DNA from: Nocardiopsis sp. CNR-923
Lineage (GTDB): Bacteria; Actinomycetota; Actinomycetes; Streptosporangiales; Streptosporangiaceae
Direction: 5' to 3'
Length of the DNA stretch: 50,537 nucleotides
Assembly (NCBI RefSeq): GCF_001942255.1
Contig: NZ_MKKC01000084.1
Coordinates: 1-50,537, forward strand
Positions 6,532-16,182 of the stretch are shown in pieces. The notes under the pieces are model-generated. The model had not been told where the DNA came from and did no database searches. It was given only the letters and a program-made list of their open reading frames with translations. Position 1 is the stretch's first letter, and the number at the start of each line of letters is the position of its first letter. Made by a program: the position numbers and the translations under genes.

Positions 6532-9500
6532 CTACTCGTTCAGCGCCTCCTCGATGGCCTCCAGTGCCTCACGGAGGTCCTCGTTGGCCTGGTCCTGGTT
6601 CTCCTGCGCTTCCTCCCAGGCCTCGACCGCCTCGTTGAGCGCGTCGGTGAGTGCCTGGTCGCCCGAGGGCTCTTCCGTCTCCGTGTCGCCCTCGGCGGAC
6701 TCCTCGCCCTCAGCGGGCTCCTCGGGGTCGGGCAGCGGAGCCTCACCCTCACCGAAGAGGTTGTTCAGCGCGTCCTGGAGGTTGTTGCCGATGGCGACGT
6801 CCTCGCCGAACCCGACCATCACCTGCTGGAGCAGCGGGAACGAGGCCGCGCCTCCGCCGCCCGCCTGCACGTACAGCGGCTCGACGTACAGCAGACCCCC
6901 CGCGAACGGCAGGGTCAGCAGGTTGCCCCGCGTCACCTCCGCGTTCGACTGCTCCAGGGGCAGCAGGACCTCGCGGACCGCCGCGTCGGAGTCGAAGGCG
7001 TTCTGCACCTGGCCGGGACCGAAGTTGACCGTGCTGCGCGGCAGTTCCAGCAGTTGCAGCTGACCGTAGTCCTGCGACTCCGCGTCGCTGTTGACCGCCA
7101 TGAAGGCCGCGAGGTTCTCACGACCCCGCGGGACGAACGTGGTGGTCAGCGAGAAGCTCGCCGTGTCCCCGCCCGGGTAGTTGATCGTCTGCCGGTACGG
7201 CGGCATCGGGTCGTCGGTGTCGCGGGTCGGGTCCGTCGGCACCGTCCAGAAGTCCTGGCCGCCGTAGAAGGCCTCCGCGTTGGTCACGTGGTACTGGCGC
7301 ATGATCTCGCGCTGGACCTTGAACAGGTCGTCCGGGTAGCGGACGTGCTGGAGCAGCTCCTCGCTCATCTCCGACCGCGGGGTCACGATGTCCGGGAACG
7401 CGCTCATCCAGGTCTGGAGGACGGGGTCCTCCTCGTCCCACGCGTACAGGGTGACGGTGCCGTCGTAGGCGTCGACGGTCGCCTTGACCGAGTTGCGGAT
7501 GTAGTTGACCTCGTTGCCGGGCAGAGCGCCGACCTGCTGCGCCGTCCCGTCCGTGAACGTGTCCGTGACCGCCTGGTTGAAGTCGATCGGGTTGGCGTAC
7601 GGGTAGCCGTTGGACGTGGTGTAGGCGTCCACGATCCACTGGATCCGGCCGTCCACCACCGCCGGGTAGGGGCTGCTGTCGACCGTCAGGAAGGGGGCGA
7701 CGCGCTCCACGCGCTCCAGCGGGTCGCGCTCGTAGATGATGCGCGAGTCGCTGGTGATGGCGCTGTTGAGCAGGATGTTGGGTTCCTGGTACTTGATCGC
7801 GTACAGGATCCGGTCGAAGAAGCTGCTCAGCTGGACGCCGCCGCTGCCTTCGTAACGGTTGTAGGCCTGGGACTGGCCGTCCTCGCCGTCCTCACCGTCC
7901 TCGCCGGCCCCGTCCTCGCCGGCCCCGTCCTCGGTGGCCCCGTCCTCGGTGGCCTCCGGCGTGGGCTCGTCCTGCGCGCTCCCCTCGGAGCCGGAGTCAG
8001 CCTCGGCGTCGGCGTCCGCGTCCGCGTCGAGCGGGGCGCGGGCCTCGTCCGGCGTGGGGCTGGGCGTCGGCTCCTGCGCGTCCTCCAGGGTGGGGACCTC
8101 CTCGGTCTCCTCCTCGGGGTCCAGCGGGTAGTCGTACTCGTTCTCGGCCTGGACGACGACGTACTCGGCGCCCTCGCGGCCGTAGTAGATCCGCGGCTCG
8201 TACTGGCCGGTGACCTCGCTCAGCTCGCCCCGGGGCGGGATGTTGTACTCGGTGAAGACCGGGCGTCCCTCCGGGTCGATCAGGTTGCCCGCGGCGGCGA
8301 CCATGCCGTAGCCGTGGGTGTAGATCAGGTGGCGGTTGAGCCAGTTGTCCTGGTCGGCGGGGGGACCGTCGAGTTCGCGGACGGCCACGATCGTGTCGAT
8401 CAGGTTGCCCTCGGTGTCGGGGTAGCGGTCGACCTCCAGCACGTCCGGGAACTGGTAGAAGCCGCGTACCTGCTGCATCTGCTGGAAGGTCTGCGAGATG
8501 ACGGACGGGTCGGCCAGACGGACGCTGGGAATGGTGTCGGCCTCGGAGGCCAGCTCCTGCGGCGTCAGCTCCGTGGTGGCGTCGTAGTCCGTCACCTCGC
8601 GTCGGCGATCCCGTAGGCGTTCCGTGTGCTCTCGATGTTGCGTTCGATGTAGGGCTGTTCCAGGCGCAGCTCGTTGGGCCCGACCTGGAAGCGCTGGACG
8701 ATCTCGGGGTAGGCGACACCGACCAGCACGGCGGACAGGACCAGCAGTCCGAGGCTGGCCATGGGGACCATGGTGTTCTTGAAGTAGACGTTGGCGAAGA
8801 ACAGCACGGCGCAGATGACCGAGATGACCGTGAGGATCGTCAGGGCCGTCTTGACCGCGTTCACGTCGGTGTAGGACGCGCCGAAGGTGTAACCGCGGTC
8901 GGAGAAGACCAGGCCGTAGCGGTCCAGCCAGTACGACCCGGCGCGCAGCAGCACGAAGACGCCCAGCAGCACCGACAGGTGCACGCGGGCGGCGGGGGTG
9001 GCGCGCTGGCCGCTGTCGTTCTGGAGGCGCACGCCCCCGTACAGGTAGTGGACGATGACCGCGGCGATGAACGCCAGGATGACCGCCGCGTAGACGTACC
9101 CGAGCAGCGTCCGCAGGAACGGGTAGACGAACGCGAAGAACCCGATGTCCATGGCGAACTCGGGGTCGAGCGCACCGAAGTCGGTCGCGTGCACGAACTG
9201 GAGGTAGGCGCGCCAGTCACCGCTGGCCGCGGCTCCGGCCAGCAGGGCGAGGGCACCGACCGCGATCCAGAAGAACAGCTTGCGGTGCGGGTCGATCGAC
9301 TGCCGGTAGCGGTCGAGTCCCTGCTGCTCCAGGCTCATGGGTCGCACACCGGGTCGGGACCGGTAGGCGAAGAAGATGCTGGCGCCGACGATGACGGCCA
9401 TGACCAACGCGGAGACGGCGAACAGGAGCACGCGCGTCCACAGCTCGGTCAGGAAGACCGTCGTGAACCCGACGGAGCTGAACCACTTGTAGTCGGTCCA

Positions 9501-9620
9501 GAAGTTCGCGGCGAGCGCCAGGCCCGCGATGATGACGACCACGGTCGCCGCGACAGGCGCGAGCAACCTTGATCGGCGAGGCATACGCGCAGGTGGTGCG
9601 CCGGGCGATCGGAAGCTCAC
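6532..9620 (-). CDS. UPF0182 family membrane protein, frame broken at 8592-8598
   Basis: The N-terminal part (GTG 9620 to 8592) has about seven transmembrane segments. The remainder (6532-8595) is the large extracytoplasmic region of UPF0182 (motifs LIYTHGYGMVAAAGN, FTEYNIPP, YYGREGAEYVVV). Family members are single proteins of about 950-1050 residues, and the two pieces add up to 1029. The pieces meet at a GTGA overlap; one extra G near 8598 would read NAYGIADAEVTDYDATTE, the usual sequence at this point. A true two-gene split by GTGA coupling cannot be excluded. A long acidic low-complexity segment is inserted at about 7868-8125, and the C-terminus is an acidic coiled-coil-like tail. The function of the family is unknown. 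Confidence 0.85.
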
Positions 9621-9835
9621 GCCTCCCCCTCGTTCTGGCTTGCTAGATGCGTTCGGTGCGCGTGTGGCGCCTTGTTACTGAGAACTTATGCGGAGGCCGC
9701 CGGGTTCCCGAAATCCCCCCGGCCGGGTGACGAGCCGGCATCGGTGGGGTATCGGAGCGGCAACCCCCACGTCCATGGCGACCCTACTGTCCGGGAACGG
9801 ACCGGTGAGGGTCTGGCATCGGTCACCATGGAGGC

Positions 9836-10381
9836 GTGTCGAACATTCGCGAAGCCGTCATGGACCTGGAACGCCACGCCGCCGAGCAGGGGTGGGACCG
9901 GCCACTGGGCCTGTACGCCCTGGTCCCGACCGCCGACCTGCTGAAGGCGGAACCGGCGCTGGCCAGCCTCCTGGGAATCGACTCCCCCGTCGACCCCGAC
10001 GAACTCACCCCGGTCGAGCAGGAGCCCCTGCCCGACGACGTCCCCCTGGAGGAGGCGTTGGGGCGCATCCTGTGGCCGGAGGACGTGGCCGGCTGCGCGC
10101 TGGTGATGGAGCGTCTGGTGGTCAAGGGCTCCGACGAGACGCTGGCCGTGGGCGAGGGCCCGGTCGAGTCGGGCCGGGAGACCGAGGAGATCCGGATGGT
10201 CGCCGGAGTGATGCGCGACGGCTCGCGCCACTGCGCGATGCGGATGCGCAGCCACGACAGCGACTCCGAGGTCCTCAACGGCGCCGACCTCATCCCGGCG
10301 CTGACCTCGGCGCTCGCGTTGACCCTGGACCTCGACGAGGACGATGGCGGGGAGCGGGGCGACCGGTCCGCGAAGGGCTGA
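9836..10381 (+). CDS. conserved actinobacterial protein, PPA1309 family
   Basis: The 181-residue protein starts at GTG with GAGG upstream. Its pattern matches the PPA1309-type family: an N-terminal helix (VMDLERHAAEQGWDRP), LYALVPTADLLKAEP, then PLEEALGRILWPEDVAGCALVMERLVV and a C-terminal HCAMRMRSHDSDSEVLNG. The family lies next to UPF0182 and the PDZ/Lon protein in many actinobacteria, as here. No catalytic motif is visible and its function is unknown. Confidence 0.85.
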   Translation: MSNIREAVMDLERHAAEQGWDRPLGLYALVPTADLLKAEPALASLLGIDSPVDPDELTPVEQEPLPDDVPLEEALGRILWPEDVAGCALVMERLVVKGSDETLAVGEGPVESGRETEEIRMVAGVMRDGSRHCAMRMRSHDSDSEVLNGADLIPALTSALALTLDLDEDDGGERGDRSAKG

Positions 10382-10391
10382 CCGGAGCGTC

Positions 10392-10418
10392 GGCGGCCGG
10401 GGCGGCGTCCCGGCCGCC
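10392..10418. terminator. bidirectional hairpin between convergent genes
   Basis: GGCGGCCGGG (10392-10401) pairs perfectly with CCCGGCCGCC (10409-10418) around a 7-base loop. It sits between the convergent PPA1309-family and PDZ/Lon genes. Confidence 0.7.
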
Positions 10419-10438
10419 ACCGGTTCCCGCGGCCTCAC

Positions 10439-11527
10439 CTACGACGCGCAGCGGGGCAGTTCGCCCTGGCCGGTGCGGATGGCCTCCAGTGCGCCCACCG
10501 CGTCGTCGAGCGTCTCCACCCGGACCACCTCCAGCTCCCCGTAGGCGGCTGACTCGACGACCTGGGAGCAGCTTTCGGCGGCCACGAGGAAGTACTCGGC
10601 GCCGTCGCGCTGGGCGCTGACCATCTTCTGCGGGATGCCGCTGATCCCGCCGACCCGGCCGTCCGCGCTGATGGTGCCCGACCCGGCCACCCGGGCGCCA
10701 CCGGTCAGACCCTCCTCGCTGAGCCGGTCCATGATCCCGAGGGCGAACATCATCCCGGCGCTCGGTCCGCCGATGTCGCCGACCGAGATCTCGACGTCGA
10801 TCGGGAAATCGGTCTCGTCGGCGATGAGGATGCCCACGGCGGCGGTGCCGTCCTCCCCCTCGGCGGTGGTGATCTCGACCTCGACGGTCTCGCCGTCGCG
10901 GTCGACCACCATCCCCACTGGGTCGCCGGGCTCGCGCGCACTCACCGTGTCCACGACGGCGGCGCTGCCCACGGCCTGGTCGCCGTCGACCTCACCGGTG
11001 TCGGTGGGGACGGGCTCCCCGTCGATCTCGACGATCACGTCGCCGGACTCGACCAGGCCCTCGGCGGGCATGTCCTCGACGGTGCCCGCGACGATCGGCA
11101 CCGCCTGGTAACCGATGCCGAGCTGGTTGAGGGCGGCGGCGGTGGCGTCGGTCTGGGAGTCGTTCATCTGGACGGTCTGCCGCTCGCTGACCTCCTCGGG
11201 CGAGCGGTCGGCTGGAAAGAGCAGCTCCTCGGGCATGACCGCGTTGCTCGGCGAGAGCCATCCGGTGAGGACCTCCAGTGTGCTGAGCCGCCGCTGGGGG
11301 CCGCCCGCGTACTGGATGGTGACCATGGAGAGCGCGCCCTCGTGCTCGTAGGTCCGCGCGCCCTCGATCCGGATCACCGGGCCGTTCTCGAACTCGCCCA
11401 CGGTGTTCACCGTGACGCCGGGGGTGGCCACGATGTAGGGCATGGGGAGGTAGAGGCTGCCGACCGCCAGTCCCACGAGCAGGACGAGCGCGACGACGAG
11501 GGTCAGGACGCGACGAAGCATGCCCAT
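10439..11527 (-). CDS. PDZ and Lon-type (S16) protease domain membrane protein, YlbL family
   Basis: The 362-residue protein has an N-terminal transmembrane segment (about 5-27), then YIVATPGVTVNTVGEF typical of YlbL. A PDZ domain (about 120-215, MPAEGLVESGDVIVEIDGEPV) follows. The C-terminal Lon-like serine protease domain has the nucleophile in GGPSAGMMFALGI and the catalytic lysine in GGISGIPQKMVSA, so the Ser-Lys dyad is intact. Members are membrane-anchored proteases facing outward. It is convergent with the preceding gene and follows moaE on the same strand. Confidence 0.92.
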   Translation of the reverse strand: MGMLRRVLTLVVALVLLVGLAVGSLYLPMPYIVATPGVTVNTVGEFENGPVIRIEGARTYEHEGALSMVTIQYAGGPQRRLSTLEVLTGWLSPSNAVMPEELLFPADRSPEEVSERQTVQMNDSQTDATAAALNQLGIGYQAVPIVAGTVEDMPAEGLVESGDVIVEIDGEPVPTDTGEVDGDQAVGSAAVVDTVSAREPGDPVGMVVDRDGETVEVEITTAEGEDGTAAVGILIADETDFPIDVEISVGDIGGPSAGMMFALGIMDRLSEEGLTGGARVAGSGTISADGRVGGISGIPQKMVSAQRDGAEYFLVAAESCSQVVESAAYGELEVVRVETLDDAVGALEAIRTGQGELPRCAS

Positions 11528-11622
11528 ACCTTATGGCCCGTGCGGAACCGGGGCGCGCGCCCGATCCGATCATCGGCGATGAGGGATGAACAGGGACCGG
11601 AGGAAGCCGTCCGCGTGCGGTC

Positions 11623-12060
11623 CTACGGCGTGCCGACCCACTCGTCCCGGCCGTCCTCGAAGGACTGGTGCTTCCAGACCGGCACCTCCGCCTTGAGGTC
11701 GTCGATCAGCCGGCGGCAGGCGTCGAAGGCCTCCTGGCGGTGTGCCGCCGCGGCCGCCACGACCACCGCCGCGTCGCCGATCTCCAGGTCGCCGACGCGG
11801 TGGACGGCGGCCATCCGCACGACCGGCCGACCGGGGACACTGGTGTCGGAGAGGACCTTCTCCATGACGGCCCGCAGCCGCTCCTCGACCGAGGGGTGCG
11901 CGGAGTAGGCCAGCCTGGCGACTTCGCGCCCGTGGTCGTGGTCCCGTACCGTGCCGATGAAGACCGCGGTCCCCCCGGCGTGGGGGTCCGCGACGGCGGC
12001 GAGGACCTCGTCGACGGACAGGGGCGTGGCGCGCACGGCGGCGAGAGTGATTTCTTGCAC
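11623..12060 (-). CDS. moaE: molybdopterin synthase catalytic subunit
   Basis: The 145-residue protein matches MoaE: an N-terminal ITLAAVRATPLSVDEVLAAV, then GGTAVFIGTVRDHDHGREV, YSAHPSVEERL, and a C-terminal LIDDLKAEVPVWKHQSFEDG that carries the conserved lysines. MoaE transfers sulfur from MoaD thiocarboxylate to precursor Z to form molybdopterin. No moaD lies beside it. The GTG at 12060 (VQEITL) gives the family length; upstream in-frame sequence is low-complexity. There is no strong ribosome binding site, so it may be leaderless. Confidence 0.9.
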   Translation of the reverse strand: MQEITLAAVRATPLSVDEVLAAVADPHAGGTAVFIGTVRDHDHGREVARLAYSAHPSVEERLRAVMEKVLSDTSVPGRPVVRMAAVHRVGDLEIGDAAVVVAAAAAHRQEAFDACRRLIDDLKAEVPVWKHQSFEDGRDEWVGTP

Positions 12061-12199
12061 GACTCGACGGTACCAACTCTGACCTGCCCGACCCCGGATT
12101 CGACGCAAGCCCTGTGCGGTCCTCCAGTACGGCGCGGGCCCTCCTCGTCGTCCGGCACCAAGGCCGCGCCGCCGTCCATGCGAGGGCCGCGCCCACGGG

Positions 12200-13318
12200 T
12201 CAGCTGCGGCCGCGCCGGCGCAGGTGGCGGATGGCTGCGGCGGTGCCGATCGCCGCGGCCGCCGCACCGGCCGCACCCGCGGCGGTGATGGTGACCTCCT
12301 TGGCCCCCAGCTCGCGGCCGACCAGCGCGGGCTTGCCGCTCCGGGACTCCAGCAGCGCGGTGAGCACGTCACGGTTGTCGTACAGGGGCTTCCACCCAGC
12401 CTCGCGCAGGGCGGCGCAGTCCACGACACAGGGGTAGACGAGGTGCTTGAGCTCGCCCTCCGCCGCCGGGGTGATCTTCGCCTGGTGGAGGCGGCGGATC
12501 GCGCCGAAGGCCAGGTTGGCGGTGACCTCGAAGGACTTCATGCCCGCGATCTCCTCCACCTCCTCCTGGGCGAGGGAGCCCTCGCACGCCACCGTGACGA
12601 CGCCGTCGACGCCGTGCAGGGCGCAGAACCCCAGCGCGCTGGCCAGGTCGTCGACGTGGCAGAACTGCCAACGCTGCTCGTTCCCCTTGACCGTGAGCAG
12701 GCGCGGAGCCGAGAAGTGGCGGCTGAGCAGGGTGTCCAGCCCGGGTCCGACCAGCGGCGCAGGGCGGACCACGGTCACGGACAGACTGGGGTGGGCGCGG
12801 TGGGCGCGTTCGGCCAGGGCCTCGATCTCCGCGAGGTCACCGGTCAGCGCGGCGCTGTTGTCGGACACCCGGGGGGCGTCCTCGGGCAGCGGCACCGGGT
12901 TGTCGGGGGCGGCGCCGTAGACCATCGTGCCCGTGACCAGGATGACGCGCGGCACGCCCGACGCCGCGGCGGCGGTCAGCACGGTCTGCGCGGCGCGGAT
13001 GTTGTGCTGGCGCCGCTTGGCGGGCTTGGTGTCCAGGGAACGGTCGTCGGCGGTGTGCACGAGGACGTCGATCCCGTCGAGCCGGGAGACGAGCGCCGGA
13101 TCGCACACGTCGGCGATGCGCCACGTGACGCCGGGCAGGTCGGAGAACCCGTCGTCGATCGCGACGATCTCCCGGGCAGCCACGGAACCAATCGGCTCGG
13201 TCAGGCGTTGCACGAGGAGCCGACCCACACCGGAGGCGGCGCCGGTGACCGCGACCACCGGCCCCTCGCCCTCGGACGGGCTGTGCTCTGGGCGAACCTG
13301 GCTGCTATCGGTATTCAC
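12200..13318 (-). CDS. NAD-dependent epimerase / SDR family protein
   Basis: The 372-residue protein begins (GTG 13318) with a short hydrophilic leader, then a Rossmann glycine motif VAVTGAASGVGRLL (about 22-35). It continues with VLVHTADDRSLD, VILVTGTMVYGAAPD, and VTVVRPAPLVGPGLD before WQFCHVDDLASAL. These are features of extended SDR proteins. The C-terminal 40 residues are alanine-rich and membrane-like, ending in RHLRRRGRS, so the protein may be tethered. Its substrate is unknown. It is divergent from the Zincin_2 gene with 63 bases between the starts. Confidence 0.85.
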   Translation of the reverse strand: MNTDSSQVRPEHSPSEGEGPVVAVTGAASGVGRLLVQRLTEPIGSVAAREIVAIDDGFSDLPGVTWRIADVCDPALVSRLDGIDVLVHTADDRSLDTKPAKRRQHNIRAAQTVLTAAAASGVPRVILVTGTMVYGAAPDNPVPLPEDAPRVSDNSAALTGDLAEIEALAERAHRAHPSLSVTVVRPAPLVGPGLDTLLSRHFSAPRLLTVKGNEQRWQFCHVDDLASALGFCALHGVDGVVTVACEGSLAQEEVEEIAGMKSFEVTANLAFGAIRRLHQAKITPAAEGELKHLVYPCVVDCAALREAGWKPLYDNRDVLTALLESRSGKPALVGRELGAKEVTITAAGAAGAAAAAIGTAAAIRHLRRRGRS

Positions 13319-13381
13319 TCCGGGCGACTCCCAGCTAACGTGACAGTGGAGACCAAACCTAATCCTGCCTGAGGTCTGATC

Positions 13382-14797
13382 GTGAGCGACCTGCCATTCG
13401 GTTTCAGCATGCCGAACGACCCCGATGACGAGTCCGGACGCCGTTCAGGCGACTCCGGCTCGGGTGCCGGCAGCGGCCGCCCGGGCGGGGGAGACTCCGG
13501 AACGCCGAGCGACTTCCCGTTCGGCGACCCCCAACAGATGGCCAACATGCTCCGGCAGTTCGCCGACATGATGTCCGCCCAGCCGAGCCCCGGTGGCGCC
13601 ACCGGCGCCGGCGAGGAGGCGTCGGCGTCGGGGATCAACTGGGACATGGCCAAGAACATCGCGCGGCACACGGTGTCCCAGCACGGCGACCCGAGCATCC
13701 CGCCGCACGACTACGCCAAGGTCGAGGAGGCGCTCCGCCTCGCCGACCTGTGGCTCGACCAGGCTACCGACCTGCCGTCGGGCCTCCACACCGCGCAGGC
13801 CTGGAGCCGGTCGGAGTGGATCGAGAAGACGATGGACGCGTGGGCGCAGCTGTGCGACCCGCTCACGTCCAAGACCGTGCGTGCCATGGGACAGAACCTG
13901 CCCGAGGAAATGCGTTCGGTGGCGGGTCCGCTGCTGGGCATGGTCCAGCAGATGGGCGGCATGATGGTCGGCCAGCAGGCGGGCCAGGCCATCGGTGAGC
14001 TGGCACGCGAGGTCATCGGCACCGCGGACATCGGGGTGCCGCTGGCCGGCGAGGGCAACGCCGCCCTGCTGCCGCCCGGTGTGGCGGCGTTCGGCGAGGG
14101 GCTGGAGATCCCCGAGGACGAGGTGAGGCTGTACCTGGCCGCCCGCGAGGCCGCCGTGCACCGGCTCTACTCGCACGTGCCGTGGCTGCGCTCGCACGTG
14201 TCCAACCTGGTCGAGGAGTACGCGGCCGGGATGTCCTTCGACGTCAGCGGCCTGGAGGACCGGCTCGGCGAGATCGACCTCACCAACCCCGAGGCCCTCC
14301 AGGAGGCGCTGTCCGGCGGTATCGGCGGTGAGGGCCTGTTCCAGCCGGAGGACACCCCCCAGCAGAAGGCGGCTCTGGGCCGGCTGGAGACCACGCTGGC
14401 GCTGATCGAGGGCTGGGTGTCCACGGTGGTGTCGGACGCGGTGTCCGACCGGTTGCCGCAGTCGGGGGCGCTGGCCGAGGCGACCCGGCGGCGCCGGGCG
14501 ACCGGTGGGCCCGCAGAGCACACGTTCGCCGCGCTGGTCGGGCTGGAGCTGCGACCGCGCCGTCTGCGCGAGGCGTCGGCCCTGTGGACCGCGCTGGAGC
14601 GGGCGCGGGGCGTCGAGGGGCGCGACGCGGTGTGGCAGCACCCGGACCTGATGCCCACGGGCGCCGACCTGGACGACCCGGACGCGTTCGTCAGCGGCGG
14701 CGGGGAGTTCGGTGACGCCGACTTCGACATCTCGAAGCTGACCGGCGACGCGGACGACGCGAAGGACGACCGGGACGACCGCGGAGAGGGCGCCTAG
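13382..14797 (+). CDS. zinc-dependent metalloprotease, Zincin_2 (DUF2342) family
   Basis: The 471-residue protein has a disordered Gly/Ser/Asp N-terminus, then FPFGDPQQMANMLRQFADMM. The family core follows, with INWDMAKNIAR, GLLGMVQQMGGMMVGQQAGQAIG, and AREAAVHRLYSHVPWLRSHV with the metal-binding histidines. Members are labelled zinc-dependent metalloproteases, or F420-biosynthesis-associated hydrolases in older annotation. Proteolytic activity is not firmly established. The GTG start at 13382 lies behind TGAGG. The NUDIX gene follows 3 bases after the stop, so the two are probably co-transcribed. Confidence 0.88.
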   Translation: MSDLPFGFSMPNDPDDESGRRSGDSGSGAGSGRPGGGDSGTPSDFPFGDPQQMANMLRQFADMMSAQPSPGGATGAGEEASASGINWDMAKNIARHTVSQHGDPSIPPHDYAKVEEALRLADLWLDQATDLPSGLHTAQAWSRSEWIEKTMDAWAQLCDPLTSKTVRAMGQNLPEEMRSVAGPLLGMVQQMGGMMVGQQAGQAIGELAREVIGTADIGVPLAGEGNAALLPPGVAAFGEGLEIPEDEVRLYLAAREAAVHRLYSHVPWLRSHVSNLVEEYAAGMSFDVSGLEDRLGEIDLTNPEALQEALSGGIGGEGLFQPEDTPQQKAALGRLETTLALIEGWVSTVVSDAVSDRLPQSGALAEATRRRRATGGPAEHTFAALVGLELRPRRLREASALWTALERARGVEGRDAVWQHPDLMPTGADLDDPDAFVSGGGEFGDADFDISKLTGDADDAKDDRDDRGEGA

Positions 14798-14800
14798 GCC

Positions 14801-15389
14801 GTGTCGTTGCACGCTGACGCCCGGGCGGTGCTGGGTGCGTGGAGCGCGCCCGACGCCCGGCAGGAGGAGCTGCGCCGGTCGTACCTGGAGCATCTGGGCG
14901 CGCACGAGGACGCGATGTGGCGCGGGTGCCTGCCCGGCCACGTCACGGCGAGTTCGGCGATCATCTCGGCGGACGGCTCCCGGGTGGCACTGGTGCTGCA
15001 CGGTGTCCACAATCTGTGGTTGCAGACCGGGGGACACTGCGAGCCCGAGGACGCCACGCTGGCCGGGGCGGCGCTGCGGGAGGCGACCGAGGAGTCGGGG
15101 ATCGCGGGGTTGACCCTGCTGCCCGAGCCCGTCCGGCTCGACCGCCACGCGGTGCCGTGCGGCGGTGGAAGCCACCACCTGGACGTCCAGTACGCGGTCA
15201 TCGCGCCGCCGGACGCGTGCTGGTGCTGGATCCGGAGGAGTCGCACGACCTCGGCTGGTTCCCGGTCGACGCGGTGCCGGAGCCGTCCGACGAGCCGTGC
15301 CGCGCCTGGTGCGGGCCGCCGCCTCCGCGGTGGCGGAGCACCTGGCCGCCGGCCGGGCGTCCACGGCCTGTTCGGGGACCGGTGCGTAG
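14801..15389 (+). CDS. NUDIX hydrolase, frame broken twice
   Basis: The first 140 residues are a good NUDIX protein: LGAHEDAMWRGCLPGHVTAS, then LQTGGHCEPEDATLAGAALR and EATEESGIAG, the Nudix box. The frame is lost near 15212. A missing G would lead into RVLVLDPEESHDLGWFPVDA, and the frame is lost again near 15303. A missing C there would lead into RLVRAAASAVAEHLAAGRAS and the stop at 15389. Joined, the protein has about 196 residues, normal for the family. The second half carries the usual HDLGWFPVDAVPEP strand. The substrate is unknown; members hydrolyse nucleoside diphosphates linked to another moiety. Confidence 0.75.
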
Positions 15390-15714
15390 GGACGGACCCG
15401 GGTGGAACGGCGGCGTCGCGCGGCGGCGGAGTGGCGTCCGCGAGCGGGGGTGACCAGGGCGTTCAGGTAGGCCCTGGCGACGGCGACGAGGGCAGCGGTA
15501 AACTTGCGCACGCTGGCATTCCTTTTCCTTGAAAGATGCTTTCTTGCTGGCCACGACCCCGGGCGGTGTCTAACCGTCGCGGGGTCTTTGACGTTGGTGG
15601 TGCGCGAAGAGAGTACGGCTTTTTCTCGGATCGCGCACCTATTGCCGAGGCATAAGCGCTGAATGCCCGAAATATCGACGTTGCCCCCATGCCACATACC
15701 GGAAATAACAGCAT
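15390..15714. other. gene-poor stretch 3' of the NUDIX gene
   Basis: On the minus strand, GTG 15511 with AAGGAA upstream opens a reading frame with strongly GC-biased third positions (VRKFTAALVAVARAYLNALV, then TPARGRH). The frame then runs on, antisense to the NUDIX gene, with no stop for 2 kb. A small real gene whose stop is lost to a miscalled base is possible. The segment 15590-15720 is AT-richer and holds nothing else I recognise. Confidence 0.3.
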
Positions 15715-16083
15715 TCACCGCTTTCGGGTCCGACGCGGAAGCGGCGGCAACCTGGGCCGGGGAACGGGCGTGACCGGAAGCGACGGAGGCACGGCGAGGC
15801 AGCCGAGACCACCCGCCAACCCAGCCCGCGTGGCCACCACTTCGCCCACCACGGCCTCGGGGAACTCGGTGTCCATGTACATGCGGACACCGCGACCGTC
15901 GAGCCACGTGTAGCAGCCGAACCCGCTCATGGTGATCTCGCAGTTCCCCAGGTACGGGCAGCACGTGAGGGTGGGGATGGGTTCGGCGGAGAACCAGTGG
16001 GATTTGTCGGACATGGCACTGCTCAGACCACGTCGCGTGAATGCGCTCTGAAGTTCACTCAGAGTCCGAATGGCGTCTGTCAT
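15715..16083 (-). CDS. small hypothetical protein divergent from the Scr1-type regulator
   Basis: The 122-residue protein has a convincing central block with several cysteines and aromatics (FSAEPIPTLTCCPYLGNCEI, then CYTWLDGRGVRMYMDTEFP and EAVVGEVVATRAGL). It ends in a proline/arginine-rich tail that may be an artefact of a late frame change. There is no signal peptide and no known domain. It is divergent from the helix-turn-helix regulator at 16183, and the 99 bases between the starts would hold both promoters. An internal ATG (MSDKSHWF) is an alternative start. Confidence 0.6.
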   Translation of the reverse strand: MTDAIRTLSELQSAFTRRGLSSAMSDKSHWFSAEPIPTLTCCPYLGNCEITMSGFGCYTWLDGRGVRMYMDTEFPEAVVGEVVATRAGLAGGLGCLAVPPSLPVTPVPRPRLPPLPRRTRKR

Positions 16084-16182
16084 GCTTCCAGACTTGCCAC
16101 CCCGGACCAGTGAATCCAGTAAGGGTGAACTCCCTCCGAAGACACTGTCTGACCCGAATTTAAGTGTGACATTCTCTCAACT

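Noticed and set aside
13445..15964. 2.5-kb open frame on the minus strand
   Set aside because: It runs antisense to the Zincin_2 and NUDIX genes and has low-complexity composition. Long stop-free antisense frames are expected at this GC content. Only its first 40 codons after 15511 are worth keeping.
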